A DNA stretch of 64,000 bases from Symbiodinium natans (GCA_905221605.1 CAJNDS010000019.1:162313-226312), one strand, 5' to 3'; counted from the stretch's first letter, positions 11,501-17,599 are shown. Numbers and translations are program-made. The notes: generated by a model from the letters alone, not told the origin.

Positions 11501-12286
11501 TAGGGTTTAGGGTTAGAGTTTAGGGCTGAGGGCTTCGTGTTTAGGGCTTAGGGTGTAGTTTGGGTTCAGGGTTAAAGCCTCTAGAAACCCCCCGGGGGTA
11601 CACACTCGGGAGATATCAGGTACCTGATTCCTGTAGGGGTTTAGGTTTTTGGGGTTTGGCGTTTAGGGCTAAGGGCTTAGGGCTTCGTGTTTAGGGCTCT
11701 GAAACCATTCGCTCTAAAACTCGAAAATGTTAGCAATGACGAGGAACTTCAAGCCTTCAACCCTCAACCCTAAACCCTAAGCCTACATCCAAAATCTAAA
11801 CCCTAAACCCTAAACCCTAAGCCCTAAGCCCTACACTCTAAGTGTCTCTCAGATGCAAGAACTTATATACTGCTTCCCAGAAGGGGAAGACAGGGCCGTT
11901 GGGACCTTTCAAGAACCCAAAAGGGTTTAGGGTTTAGGGTTTTGTAGCTTCTTAATATAAAACGCCTTAAAGCATTCTTAGGTAACATACAGCAAAAGAG
12001 GGCTTTGGGTTCTAAAAGGTAGGGTACCTTGCCCACTACGAACTAGTGAGAGAACCAGCTCTTCATCACCCAGGAGCCAAGAGAAAGCCTCAAAGCCTAA
12101 AAGCCTACAAGCCTAGCCCCCCCAAAGCCCTAAAGACGCAAAACCTAAAGCCCTAAAACCCTAAAATCCTAAGAGCCTAAAACCCTAAACAACTCACCTT
12201 GAAACCCTTAGAGACCCTAAAGCCCTAACACTGCGCGTACCCGAGCCGTCCCAGAAAAGTCTTGGATGCTGGCGTTCTGCCGCTGC
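3883..12286 (-). CDS. Spliced multi-exon gene, product unknown (span of best-supported exons)
   Basis: About 25 short open islands in this span can be read on the minus strand as exons of 9-101 bp. Each is preceded by AG, often after a pyrimidine run, and followed by GT or GC. In transcription order (descending position) the codon phases agree from 12241-12286 to 10083-10138, and again from 9444-9522 to 4151-4236; the join near 9.6 kb is unresolved. The coding reads as ordinary protein with several hydrophobic stretches. I recognise no domain and assign no function. The introns are filled with telomere-like arrays and palindromic elements. More exons may lie upstream (12.5-21 kb and beyond) and downstream (2918-3837). 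Phase agreement over many joins is the main evidence; each boundary was called by eye. Confidence 0.55.
4020..4152 (-). repeat. Pure CCCTAAA array beginning at a head-to-head junction
   Basis: GTTTAGGGTTAGCTAAACCC marks an inverted junction; about 17 pure units follow. Confidence 0.95.
4151..4236 (-). CDS. Exon
   Basis: Minus strand: acceptor TCCCTTCTTTAG with a good pyrimidine run; one base, 28 codons (PEPAATGSCYSPSAMETQRA...), one base. The donor GTTTAGGG is the first unit of the 4033-4152 array. Its phase fits both neighbouring exons. Confidence 0.5.
4286..4380 (+). repeat. Pure TTTAGGG array
   Basis: About 13 units. Confidence 0.95.
4520..4620 (-). CDS. Exon
   Basis: Minus strand: AG|GGT start in phase 0, 33 codons including GSIRRGELRMLLVDILEQCL, ending two bases into a codon at a GTTTAGGG donor. 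The reading is amphipathic and protein-like, and its phase matches 5036-5110 and 4151-4236. Confidence 0.6.
4624..4764. mobile_element. Family A palindromic MITE-like element, intact
   Basis: Terminal inverted repeats: CTTGGAGGTTCATGGTGCTT on the left, and the complement of CTTGGAGGTTCATGGTACTT on the right; the pairing continues inward to TAGCCAAT. The centre is AT-rich with runs like TTATAAGTACAG. Type copy of family A. Confidence 0.8.
4850..5035 (-). repeat. Degenerate CCCTAAA tract
   Basis: Mixed CCCTAAA, CCCTGAA and CCCCAAA units. Confidence 0.85.
5036..5110 (-). CDS. Exon
   Basis: Minus strand: acceptor GGGCTCCAG, exactly 25 codons in phase 0 (VMNHSQLSRLERNGLVSGAP...), donor GTTTGGGG, a telomere-variant unit. 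Confidence 0.6.
5148..5300 (+). repeat. Degenerate TTTAGGG tract
   Basis: Interrupted twice by ACCCCTCCCCCC-like and AGTAGG sequence. Confidence 0.85.
5554..5601 (-). CDS. Exon
   Basis: Minus strand: 16 codons in phase 0 (GEMTGAGRSPQLELAG) between GCAG and the donor GTTCATGGGG. The donor resembles the end of a family A element. Confidence 0.4.
5772..5816. mobile_element. Family B half element
   Basis: AATACCCCTTAACTACGGAG ... AAGTCATACTGAGGATCCC, then telomere-like tract. A related end lies at about 3555-3590. Confidence 0.45.
5889..5976 (-). CDS. Exon
   Basis: Minus strand: acceptor GTGTCTTAG, one base plus 29 codons (AYMGPMAARSTPSPRAQLLL...), donor GTTTAGGG. Its phase fits 6566-6634 upstream and 5554-5601 downstream. 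Confidence 0.55.
5998..6070 (+). repeat. Pure TTTAGGG array
   Basis: About nine units, downstream of exon 5889-5976 in plus orientation. Confidence 0.95.
6070..6168. mobile_element. Family A-like partial element
   Basis: Starts ACTTTGAGGTTCACGGGTTG with typical interior (CAGGGTTATCAGTATAGCTACC). No matching right end: it runs into a family C end. Confidence 0.5.
6168..6210. mobile_element. Family C end
   Basis: CTGGGATGTTCCCCCTTCTA then CGAACAGTCCTCAATGAGG. Confidence 0.55.
6566..6634 (-). CDS. Exon
   Basis: Minus strand: acceptor CTGAACTGCAG, one base, 22 codons (TRMFYVATAWLVGGLHELHL...), two bases, donor GTGTAGGG. It contains a short hydrophobic run. Confidence 0.55.
6734..6825. repeat. 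AT/GTAT microsatellite
   Basis: (TA)n then TATG units. Confidence 0.95.
7223..7315. repeat. CATACA microsatellite
   Basis: About 15 CATACA-type hexamers with CATGCA variants. Tyr/Val-repeat ORFs here are artefacts. Confidence 0.95.
7434..7521 (-). repeat. CCCTAAA array
   Basis: About seven pure units. Confidence 0.9.
7522..7565 (-). CDS. Exon
   Basis: Minus strand: 44 bp, phase 0 start (WAPESSGWGGRSLE plus two bases) between CCCTAG and a GTTTAGGG donor. Both neighbouring phases agree. It lies between a CCCTAAA tract and a TTTAGGG tract. Confidence 0.4.
7641..7708 (-). CDS. Exon
   Basis: Minus strand: two bases plus 22 codons (ALRSFARAAAERCCHRELER...) between CTCTGAG and a GC donor (GCCTCAACC). 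The two-base start completes the codon left open by 8594-8679. Confidence 0.5.
7936..8032. mobile_element. Family C palindromic element, intact
   Basis: GGGATGTTCCCCCCTACATC ... TAGGGATTATAATAAGGGGG, closing AAGGACTGTTAGCATAAGGG then GGAACATCC. Type copy of family C. Confidence 0.75.
8466..8602. mobile_element. Family G element with a C23-A20 tract
   Basis: TAGTTGTTGAGTTCATAA, then 23 C and 20 A (8483-8525), then GTGTACACTTTCAGTTCGAT; closes AAAGTGCACCCATTCAGCAA + CTAG. The termini TAGTTG / CAACTA are inverted. Confidence 0.75.
8594..8679 (-). CDS. Exon
   Basis: Minus strand: one base, 28 codons (QAFAQGILLLTLNVVFDAAW...), one base. The donor GTTGCTGAATGG is the end of the family G element, so the intron begins at the element's terminus. 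The coded stretch is hydrophobic. Confidence 0.6.
8807..8944. mobile_element. Family A element, intact
   Basis: Starts CTTGGAGGTTCATGGTACTT and ends GTACCCTGAACCTCCAAG. It abuts the proposed exon 8939-9000, to which its end supplies the GTTCAGGG donor. Confidence 0.8.
8939..9000 (-). CDS. Exon
   Basis: Minus strand: 62 bp, phase 0 (LVFPWTQRDHEHPQPFSRAW plus two bases) between CTAG and GTTCAGGG. It fills the gap between a family A element (8807-8944), whose end gives the donor, and a family D element (9008-9105). Confidence 0.5.
9008..9105. mobile_element. Family D element, intact
   Basis: CTAGGAACAAAAAGGGGTGC then CCTTTTTGGCTTAGAGGGGC; AAGGGAACCTAGACCC; AATAAGGGCGTACTCTGGG. Complementary ends CTAGGA / TCCTCG. 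Confidence 0.75.
9281..9438 (+). repeat. TTTAGGG tract
   Basis: Pure at 9308-9350, then decayed. Confidence 0.9.
9444..9522 (-). CDS. Exon
   Basis: Minus strand: acceptor TGCCTGCTAG, one base plus 26 codons (ILQCPSRLPQRFCSNPLTLI...), donor GTGAGGTTT, a strong conventional 5' splice site. A telomere-like tract lies just downstream and a family D element just upstream. Confidence 0.55.
9550..9650. mobile_element. Family D element
   Basis: AAAGCGTGCCTTTTTTTGGT ... AAGGGAACCCAAAGACC ... AAAAAGGGCCGACAGTGGG TCCTAG. It sits between two exon candidates. Confidence 0.65.
9652..9723 (-). CDS. Exon candidate, boundaries unsure
   Basis: Minus strand: after GGCCCCCCTAG the frame LKQEPSRVFYKSAKLLTAET is open up to the end of a family D element. 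Neither neighbour's phase is satisfied by the simplest boundaries, so an acceptor or donor is misplaced. Confidence 0.3.
9737..9995 (+). repeat. Degenerate TTTAGGG/TTTGGGG tract
   Basis: Two blocks split by about 50 bp of unique DNA; it ends in an inverted GGGTTCCCTAAACCC. Confidence 0.85.
10083..10138 (-). CDS. Exon
   Basis: Minus strand: acceptor CTCACTTTCCTAG, one base, 18 codons (LAFGSFELREATWSKASA), one base, donor GTAAGTCCC. Both splice sites are conventional and the phase fits 10273-10331. Confidence 0.65.
10273..10331 (-). CDS. Exon
   Basis: Minus strand: acceptor TATCTCTCAAG, 19 codons in phase 0 (DTVSCSFLSFATLLSYHRG) plus two bases, donor CAG|GTGAAC. Confidence 0.6.
10398..10433 (-). 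CDS. Exon
   Basis: Minus strand: acceptor CTTGTTCATCAG, 12 codons in phase 0 (ALQSSLHDCREG), donor GTAAGTATTT. Both sites are near consensus. Confidence 0.65.
10655..10723 (-). CDS. Exon
   Basis: Minus strand: acceptor TTTTGTTTTTTCTAG, 23 codons in phase 0 (RSCFPSLMLTRGSPTTAARY...), donor GTAAAGTTT. Confidence 0.6.
10790..10848 (-). CDS. Exon
   Basis: Minus strand: acceptor GCCTCCCAG, two bases plus 19 codons (HRHVDCLLHWRPALGGFWA), donor GTTCAGGG. Other frames are open, but only this one fits both neighbours. Confidence 0.5.
11064..11096 (-). CDS. Exon
   Basis: Minus strand: two bases, ten codons (AKPQNMGFNL), one base between GGCTCCTAAG and GTTGGGAC. Confidence 0.4.
11125..11330 (-). repeat. 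CCCTAAA tract, pure at its right end
   Basis: Decayed CCCCAAAC units, then about five pure units; 9 G at 11331. Confidence 0.9.
11357..11404 (-). CDS. Exon candidate
   Basis: Minus strand: after GCCCCAG, two bases plus 15 codons (GELHSAGHCEHRIGL) plus one base, with a GC donor (GCTTCC). A second GC donor lies a few codons on. Three frames are open; this one matches the phases of 11589-11623 and 11064-11096. Confidence 0.4.
   Translation of the reverse strand, partial: AANFILQVTASIASA
11453..11575 (+). repeat. TTTAGGG tract
   Basis: Eight near-pure units, then decayed. Confidence 0.9.
11589..11623 (-). CDS. Exon
   Basis: Minus strand: one base, 11 codons (YLISPECVPPG), one base, donor GTTTCTAG. 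Joined to 11721-11754 it gives a continuous hydrophobic reading, IANIF then E then YLISPECV. Confidence 0.55.
11721..11754 (-). CDS. Exon
   Basis: Minus strand: two bases, ten codons (LKFLVIANIF), two bases, donor GTTTTAGAG. It is very hydrophobic, a possible membrane segment. Confidence 0.55.
11849..11905 (-). CDS. Exon
   Basis: Minus strand: acceptor TTGGGTTCTTGAAAG, two bases plus 18 codons (PNGPVFPFWEAVYKFLHL) plus one base, then a possible GA donor (GAGACA). Confidence 0.5.
   Translation of the reverse strand, partial: VPTALSSPSGKQYISSCI
12028..12088 (-). CDS. Exon
   Basis: Minus strand: 20 codons in phase 0 (AFSWLLGDEELVLSLVRSGQ) plus one base, donor GTACCCTACC. The codon left open is completed by 11849-11905. 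Confidence 0.6.
12198..12206 (-). CDS. Possible 9-bp micro-exon
   Basis: Minus strand: TCTCTAAG, then GGTTTCAAG (Gly-Phe-Lys), then GTGAGTTG, a near-perfect donor. It is phase 0, as both neighbours require. A 9-bp exon is unusual; the donor may belong to a longer exon. Confidence 0.3.
12241..12286 (-). CDS. Exon
   Basis: Minus strand: acceptor GAGCTTTCTAAG, one base plus 15 codons (QRQNASIQDFSGTAR), donor GTACGCGC. Confidence 0.5.
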
Positions 12287-12479
12287 CTTAGAAAGCTCTG
12301 TTTGAAAGTGTTTGGGGTCAAAGATCCAGGGTTCCGGGTTTGGGGTTTAGGGGTTTAGGGGAATAGGGTTGAGGGTTGAGAGTCTTAAGGTTTAGGATTT
12401 AGGGTTTCGGGCTGAGGGGTTTAGGGCTTTTGGGTTTTTCAGCTTTTAGGATTTAGGGGCTCGGCTTTTGAGGGTTATC

Positions 12480-12910
12480 TAGGATGTTGGCCTCGGAATG
12501 TTCGAGTACTCCTGCCTCGCAGGTGTTGTTTTGACGCAGTCGTGCTCGACGGCCCAGGTGATGATGCATTCCGCGTAGTGTGAGCTTTGCGTCCGCTGCT
12601 CGGTTGACTCAACCCACCCGTTGAGAAACATCCACAAGAAAATCAAAGAACACACGCCACGGAAGAAGTCTGACACGGCCATCAGGTTTTGACCAACTGA
12701 TGTGAACTGGCTTCAGGATCAAAGCAAAGCCGCAGCCCATGGCTATTGAAGGCGCAAGGGCCAATAGGAAGTTCCATGGAAGTACAGACAATGTGAATCC
12801 ATTAAAGGCTTGGCTACGTTCCACTTGGCACTCCATTCGGCGAACCGTCGAGCAAGCATGGTAATGAGCCAAACAAGTGTCGCATGAAGGCTCATGGTGG
12901 TGGCCGCTGT
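12480..12910 (-). CDS. Coding-like block, membrane-protein-like
   Basis: About 430 bp without telomere repeats. On the minus strand three overlapping frames are open. One gives hydrophobic WNFLLALAPSIAMGCGFALI and later FFDFLVDVSQR before a GTGGGT donor. Another gives MAVSDFFRGVCSLIFLWMFL and runs to about 12480. Upstream lies TTMSLHATLVWLITMLARRF. Possible readings include several membrane helices. The true frame cannot be settled by eye; a frameshifted copy is possible. Confidence 0.45.
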
Positions 12911-13077
12911 GAGTGCCCTAAGCCCCTGAACCCAAAACCCGCAAACAAACCCAAACCCCAAACCCTAAACCGTAAACCCCTCCAAACGCCCAAGTACCCT
13001 AAATGAACCCCTAAGCCTTTTCAGAAGCCCTAAACCCCAAATCTCTATATCCTAAACCTCTAAACCTCAAAAGCCTA

Positions 13078-13175
13078 TTTGGAGGTTCATGGTTAACTAT
13101 ACATCGGTTGTATATGTATGTATGGTATCTATACTTGTAAGGTATAACTTATAGCTTATAGCTTCTCACCCACGT
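13078..13175. mobile_element. Family A-like diverged element
   Basis: Starts TTTGGAGGTTCATGGTTAAC and ends near CTTCTCACCCACG, like the right arm of other copies. The interior has AT-rich TATGTATG repeats. Confidence 0.5.
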
Positions 13176-13310
13176 GTAACAATATTTCAAATGCTTACAG
13201 CTGTCCTTCTAGCTGCCCGTAGCCCCCCAAGCACCTTCATCTATTTGCTTAAGAACCCCAACAGAATAAAACATCATAATCCCTACATGACCCTTAGAAG
13301 GAAGAAAATC

Positions 13311-13360
13311 TATCTGTCTATCTATCTATATATGTATATATATATATATATCTATCTTTT
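13311..13360. repeat. CTAT/TA microsatellite
   Basis: CTATCTGTCTATCTATC then (TA)n. Confidence 0.95.
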
Positions 13361-13767
13361 TAATTTATGTGATTTTTTTTTGGGGGTGGGGGTTCTTAAG
13401 CAGCTACTAGTCATGGGAAGCCTCAGCCTGTTTCGAAGCCCTAAGCTACCTGAGCCCACCGCAAAAGGTTTGGGGGGTTAGGGGTTTTGGGGTTTTGGGG
13501 TTTAGGGTTTGCGGTTTAGGGTTTAGGGAACTTTCCAGAAAGGGTTGGGGCCCATTTAGGGTTTAGGGTTCAGGGTAAAGGGAACCCTAACAGGGTTCGG
13601 ACATCATGGCTCTTTTTTAGGGCTTTCAAAGGGTGTGGGTAGGGATATAGAGGCTTATTTTGTGGAATTCACAGGGCACCCATAAACCTCTAAGCACCAG
13701 GTTACAAGAGAAACTCCTCGATCTCACAGGCACTAGGATCTAGTATCGGAGTCTGTGGGACCCCCCA

Positions 13768-13918
13768 ACCCTGAACCCTGAAACCTTAACCCTAAAACCT
13801 GAACCCAACTCCATAATTACCCCAAACTCCTAACCCTAAACCCTAAACCCTAAACCCTAAACCCTAAACCCTAAACCCTAAACCCTAAACCCTAAACCCT
13901 AAACCCTAAACCCTAAAC
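13768..13918 (-). repeat. CCCTAAA array
   Basis: About 12 pure units from 13833. Confidence 0.95.
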
Positions 13919-13990
13919 CCCAATCCCTGGGGCCGCAGCTGCACCTCCCACGCGGCCACCGCCGCAGTCAGGAGCAGACCGGCACTTAGC
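13919..13990 (-). CDS. Exon candidate
   Basis: GC-rich island between a pure CCCTAAA array and a TTTAGGG/TTCAGGG array. Minus strand: acceptor CCTGTGCTGTAG, 72 bp, donor GTTTAGGG. Two frames are open, one hydrophobic (LSAGLLLTAAVAAWEVQLRP). Confidence 0.4.
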
Positions 13991-14016
13991 CTACAGCACA
14001 GGGGTCCCTTTGGTTC

Positions 14017-14214
14017 GGGTTTAGGGTTTAGGGTTTAGGGTTTAGGGTTCAGGGTTCAGGGTTCAGGGTTCAGGGTTCAGGGTTCAGGGTTCAGGGTTCA
14101 GGGTTCAGGGTTCAGGGTTCAGGGTTCAGGGTTTAGGGTTTAGGGTTTAGGGTTTAGGGTTTAGGGTTTAGGGTTTAGGGTTGAGGGTTGAGGGTTGAGG
14201 GTTGAGGGTTTAGG
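14017..14214 (+). repeat. TTTAGGG array with TTCAGGG and TTGAGGG blocks
   Basis: Order: four TTTAGGG, about twelve TTCAGGG, about eight TTTAGGG, four TTGAGGG. Block-wise homogenisation is clear. Confidence 0.95.
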
Positions 14215-14509
14215 ATTTCCTTTTGGGCAAGATTTCTCGTGATGCAGCAGCCCTTCCCCCCCCCCCCCCCTCTCCCCTGCTTGCAAAGTGGGTGTATGAC
14301 ATATAGGGGGCTTGGGGGGTTGGGGGGGGGGTAGGTCGTTGGGGTTGAGGCCAGGCGCTGTCTTCGCTTCTGGAGGGGCTGAGACCTGAGGTCTTCCGAG
14401 GTCTTCCGTTCTGGTGTTTGGTTTGGGGTTCAGGTGTTTGGGAGCCTGTTTGGGGACTTACGCCTACACAGGCGGTTTAGTGTTTAGGGCTTAGGGTTTA
14501 GGACTGCGT

Positions 14510-14620
14510 TGCCCAGCAACCAAGGGTTACAAAGGGTGCCTTGTTTGCTTAAACGGTTAATAAGGGAACCGAACAACCCCTTCACCCAACAAAAGGGAAC
14601 AAGGGCAGTACTGGGCATCC
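14510..14620. mobile_element. Family D element
   Basis: CAGCAACCAAGGGTTACAAA, AGGGTGCCTTGTTTGC, AAGGGAACCGAACAACC, and the end GTACTGGGCATCCTAG. Confidence 0.65.
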
Positions 14621-14759
14621 TAGTACAAGGTACGCTCGAGTCTTCCAGGAGCCAGGCAGGTTCGATGCCCGCTGGAGGACCTGGGTTATGGGCTGTATGG
14701 CTTATGGTTCAGGGATTGGGGTGTAGGAGTTTGCGGCGAAGCGTAGCCCTGTGCCTTAA

Positions 14760-14868
14760 AAGGTTCCTAGGATGGCCCTTAAAACCCTCTGAAAAACTTT
14801 CCTAGATACCGGTCCTCTTAAACCCAATAAGGGGAAATATCGAGGGCCTACCTAGGTTCCACATGCAA
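14760..14868. mobile_element. Family E element
   Basis: TCCTAGGATGGCCCTTAAAA, CCTCTGAAAAACTTTCCTAG, ACCCAATAAGGGGAAATATC, GGGCCTACCTAGG. About 70% like 41034-41118 by eye. Confidence 0.6.
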
Positions 14869-15433
14869 CCCCGCATTCGAGGATAAACGTCTGGTACACT
14901 GTTCTTATTCAGGGTATGTGGGTCGGGGTGATGGCTTCTCACGCTTCTCATGTTCCCAACAGATGTAGGTCAACATCCTCAACCCTAATCCCTAAAACCA
15001 TGAACCCTGTTATAGGGGCCCCACGTATCAAACCCTAAAACCGACAGATCTTGGGGGTCTCAGCTCTCCAGTCGAAGCTACTGGGTACCATCCGAAAGCT
15101 GCTGTACCTTTGGGATTCAGGGATTTTCATCCGCCAACCAGCAAAACCTAGACCCTGAACCCTAAACCCTGAACCGTAAACCCTGGACACTCAATCCTAG
15201 ACCCTGAGCCCTAAACCCTGAACCCTAGCCCTAAACCCTAAACCCTTACCCCTAAACTGCTACGTAGCCCTACTCGGTCCCACGCCCCGTTGTTGCTGCG
15301 CGACCACGGCCGCAGGGAGTTTTCCAACAGGCTGACCAGGGCCTTAGGACTCAGGGTTCAGGGTCGCGAATGATCACGTTAAGGCAGGAGAGAAGGAAGG
15401 GGAGGGGGGGGGGGAGGAGTTTAGGGTAGACCC

Positions 15434-15545
15434 AAGAGCCCAGAGACTCCAAAACCCCTTAACTAAGGAACATACCTTAAATCAGATTAGGGTTCCTAGT
15501 ATGATTTGAGGGATATTCCTTAACTAGGGGGCTGTGGAGTCTCTG
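15434..15545. mobile_element. Family B palindromic element, intact
   Basis: CCCAGAGACTCCAAAACCCC + TTAACTAAGGAACATACC at the left; GATATTCCTTAACTAGG then CTGTGGAGTCTCTGC at the right. Type copy of family B. Confidence 0.75.
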
Positions 15546-15550
15546 CAAGA

Positions 15551-15620
15551 AGCCTAGGAATAAGCAGGGCGCCCCTTTTTTGGGTTTTAAAGAGGCTTAC
15601 AAGGGAACCGAAGCCCTAAA
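15551..15620. mobile_element. Family D left part
   Basis: CTAGGAATAAGCAGGGCGCC then CCTTTTTTGGGTTTTAAAGAG and ACAAGGGAACCGAAGCCC; the right end is missing. It follows a family B element. Confidence 0.6.
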
Positions 15621-15675
15621 TCTCTTCTCCCCACTCTCTCTGCCGGCCTTCCCCGCCGCCCGAAAGGCGATCTCA

Positions 15676-15735
15676 GCTGCGTGCGATGAGGGCCATCTGG
15701 GACATGATGCGCAAGATCCTGCCCAGTTCATCCTT
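15676..15735. CDS. Exon candidate, strand uncertain
   Basis: GC-rich island. On the plus strand RSQLRAMRAIWDMMRKILP reads well between CGAAAG and GTTCATCC. On the minus strand DLAHHVPDGPHRTQLRS is also open. The plus reading looks better, but most other candidates in the window are minus. Confidence 0.3.
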
Positions 15736-15756
15736 CCCAACCCCAAAGCCTAGACG

Positions 15757-15820
15757 GTTTAGGGTTTAGGGTTTAGGGTTTAGGGTTTAGGGTTTAGGGT
15801 TTAGGGTTTCGGGTTTAGGG
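15757..15820 (+). repeat. Pure TTTAGGG array
   Basis: About eight units. Confidence 0.95.
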
Positions 15821-15962
15821 CCAGAGACTCTTTCAGCTCTAAACCCCTGAAACCCTCAACCTTGGTGGGTCTTTGGGAGTGTCTGGGCGCTCCATATGGA
15901 GTTAAGACGCTTGATGACCCTACAAGGAAGGCCCTCTAATAAGTAGGGTTCTTAGGGTTTAA

Positions 15963-16058
15963 GTTTCCTCTACTGGAGTCCCAAGTCCTTAACAGGGATT
16001 GTAGTAGGGGGTACTATAAATCCCTACCAAGGACTGTCGGTATAAGGGGAAACATCCC
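15963..16058. mobile_element. Family C element, left end diverged
   Basis: AAGTCCTTAACAGGGATTGT then AGTAGGGGGTACTATAAATCC, closing GGTATAAGGGGAAACATCCC directly at a pure CCCTAAA array. Confidence 0.7.
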
Positions 16059-16160
16059 TAAACCCTAAACCCTAAACCCTAAACCCTAAACCCTAAACCC
16101 TAAACCCTAAACCCTAAACCCTAAACCCTAAACCCTAAACCCTAAACCTAAACCCTGAAC
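16058..16160 (-). repeat. Pure CCCTAAA array starting at a family C end
   Basis: About 14 units following ACATCCCTAAACC, so the element's CCCT end reads into the array. Confidence 0.95.
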
Positions 16161-16201
16161 CAATCTATATATCGCATGAGGGAGGCCCTACCCTGAAGCT
16201 T

Positions 16202-16234
16202 TGCGGAAACGCGGCCTTCTGGGCCTGGAAGAAA
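16202..16234 (-). CDS. Exon candidate
   Basis: Minus strand: acceptor GACCTATTTCTTCCAG, 11 codons in phase 0 (AQKAAFPQSFR), donor GTAGGGCC. It lies between two CCCTAAA arrays. Confidence 0.45.
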
Positions 16235-16255
16235 TAGGTCAAGCAGCTGAGTTCC

Positions 16256-16420
16256 CCCTAAACCCTAAACCCTAAACCCTAAACCCTAAACCCTAAACCC
16301 TAAACCCTAAACCCTAAACCCTAAACCCTAAGCCCCAAACCCTAAGCCCCAAACCCTAAGCCCCAAACCCTAAGCCCCAAACCCTAAACCCCAAACCCCA
16401 AACCCTAAACCCCAATCCTT
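16256..16420 (-). repeat. CCCTAAA array, then a 14-bp higher-order repeat
   Basis: Nine pure units, then CCCCAAACCCTAAG repeated five times (16331-16390). Confidence 0.95.
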
Positions 16421-16694
16421 AAATCAAGCACCTCCAGCCCGTCACAACACCATACAGGCTTTCTCGCCTTGAAATTCAGGTGCCCTGCCATCTACTGGCT
16501 TGCTTCTGACGGAACTTAAGCGAGGCTACCAAAACAGTCATATCTTGATAGACATATATGCATAACTATATACAAGTGCGTGCATATATATATATATATA
16601 TATAGAGTCTCAGCGAGAGCAACCCTAAACCCTAAACCTGAATTCACCATCCTTCAACAGCAGAGCATTCTAAAAACGTAAACCCCTATGCCCA

Positions 16695-16767
16695 CCGCAG
16701 CTCCTGCCGGGCACGGCCATCAAGAGGAAGGCGAAGGAGGTGCGGAAGACCCTTCAGATTTCGGGCT
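16695..16767. CDS. Exon candidate, strand uncertain
   Basis: Plus strand: CCACCGCAG, then LLPGTAIKRKAKEVRKTLQI with G/C-rich third positions, then GTTCAGGG. Minus strand GLPHLLRLPLDGRARQELRW is open too. Confidence 0.35.
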
Positions 16768-16806
16768 GTGGGTTCAGGGTTTTAGGGTTCAGGGTAAACC
16801 TTAAAC

Positions 16807-16895
16807 AGGTTTAGGGTTTAGGGTTTAGGGTTTAGGGTTTAGGGTTTAGGGTTTAGGGTTTAGGGTTTAGGGTTTAGGGTTTAGGGTTTAGGGTT
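16807..16895 (+). repeat. Pure TTTAGGG array
   Basis: About 12 units. Confidence 0.95.
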
Positions 16896-17076
16896 TCATG
16901 GTGAAGAGCTTCGGAAACAGGACTAGATATATGGAGATGAAGACAAGGGTAGTTCAAGGCTTAGGGTAGAGAGGGGGCCTGTTGAATGAGATCATGGGTT
17001 TAGGGTTTAAGGTTTAGGGTATGAGATAGGGTAGTCTGAGTAGGTCTGGAGTAGTAGTGGAAAATCTAGTAGTCAT

Positions 17077-17180
17077 TTGGGTGGTTGTCAAAATTATGAT
17101 CCCTGTTGGGTTACTCTAAATATTAGGTGTCATATTATAATTGGGATCCAAAGGGACCATAATTTTGACAACCACCCATG
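17077..17180. mobile_element. Family F palindromic element, intact
   Basis: GGGTGGTTGTCAAAATTATG at the left is an exact inverted match to CATAATTTTGACAACCACCC at the right; the next bases TCCC also pair with GGGA. The centre is CTCTAAATATTAGG. Confidence 0.85.
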
Positions 17181-17242
17181 TAGGGTCGTTAGCCATCGGT
17201 GCCCCGGGAGCGCCCAAAGGAATACCGTGAATCCGTGAATGA
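17176..17242 (-). CDS. Exon candidate
   Basis: Minus strand: AG, two bases, 21 codons (IHGFTVFLWALPGHRWLTTL...), two bases, donor GTGGTTGTC, which is the end of the family F element. Plus-strand frames are also open (SLAIGAPGAPKGI). Confidence 0.4.
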
Positions 17243-17282
17243 CTCAGGGACCCTTATTACGATTGCAGGTCACTTCCTGAAA

Positions 17283-17402
17283 TGAAGGGTTAGGGTTTAG
17301 GGTTTATAGGTTTTATAGGGGTTTATAGGGGTTGAAAGGGCTTATAGGGTTTATAGGTTTTATAGACGTTTATAGGGTTTGCAGGATTTGTAGGGTGTAG
17401 AG
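17283..17402 (+). repeat. TTTATAGGG variant tract
   Basis: GGGTTTATAGG and GGTTTTATAG units with an extra TA inside the telomere unit. Confidence 0.85.
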
Positions 17403-17485
17403 GGTTTTCAGACGTTGGGTGTCTGACGGACTTGCTGTTAAGGAATTTGATTTCAACTACCGTGAGATGGGGGAGTCTCTAAATT

Positions 17486-17492
17486 GGGGGGG

Positions 17493-17547
<55 letters not shown>
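17486..17547. repeat. Poly-G tract, 54 uninterrupted G
   Basis: GGGGGGGC then 54 G (17494-17547). Confidence 0.95.
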
Positions 17548-17548
<1 letters not shown>

Positions 17549-17599
17549 CGCTTTTGGGTTTGGGGTTTATATACGGACTGACCTCTCTTATTTAGGGGT

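Noticed and set aside
12697-12708. An intron GTTCACATCAG between two good frames
   Set aside because: Eleven bases is too short for an intron; the block is better treated as one exon or a frameshifted copy.
14640-14680. tRNA (GGTTCGATGCCC resembles a T-loop/B box)
   Set aside because: No acceptor stem or anticodon arm could be drawn around it; similar GGTCGAGTCCC at 50531 also fails.
17184-17288. Plus-strand two-exon reading (SLAIGAPGAPKGI then SLPEMK)
   Set aside because: It is phase-consistent but needs a 42-nt intron; the minus reading of the same island agrees with the strand of most other candidates. Kept only as an alternative.
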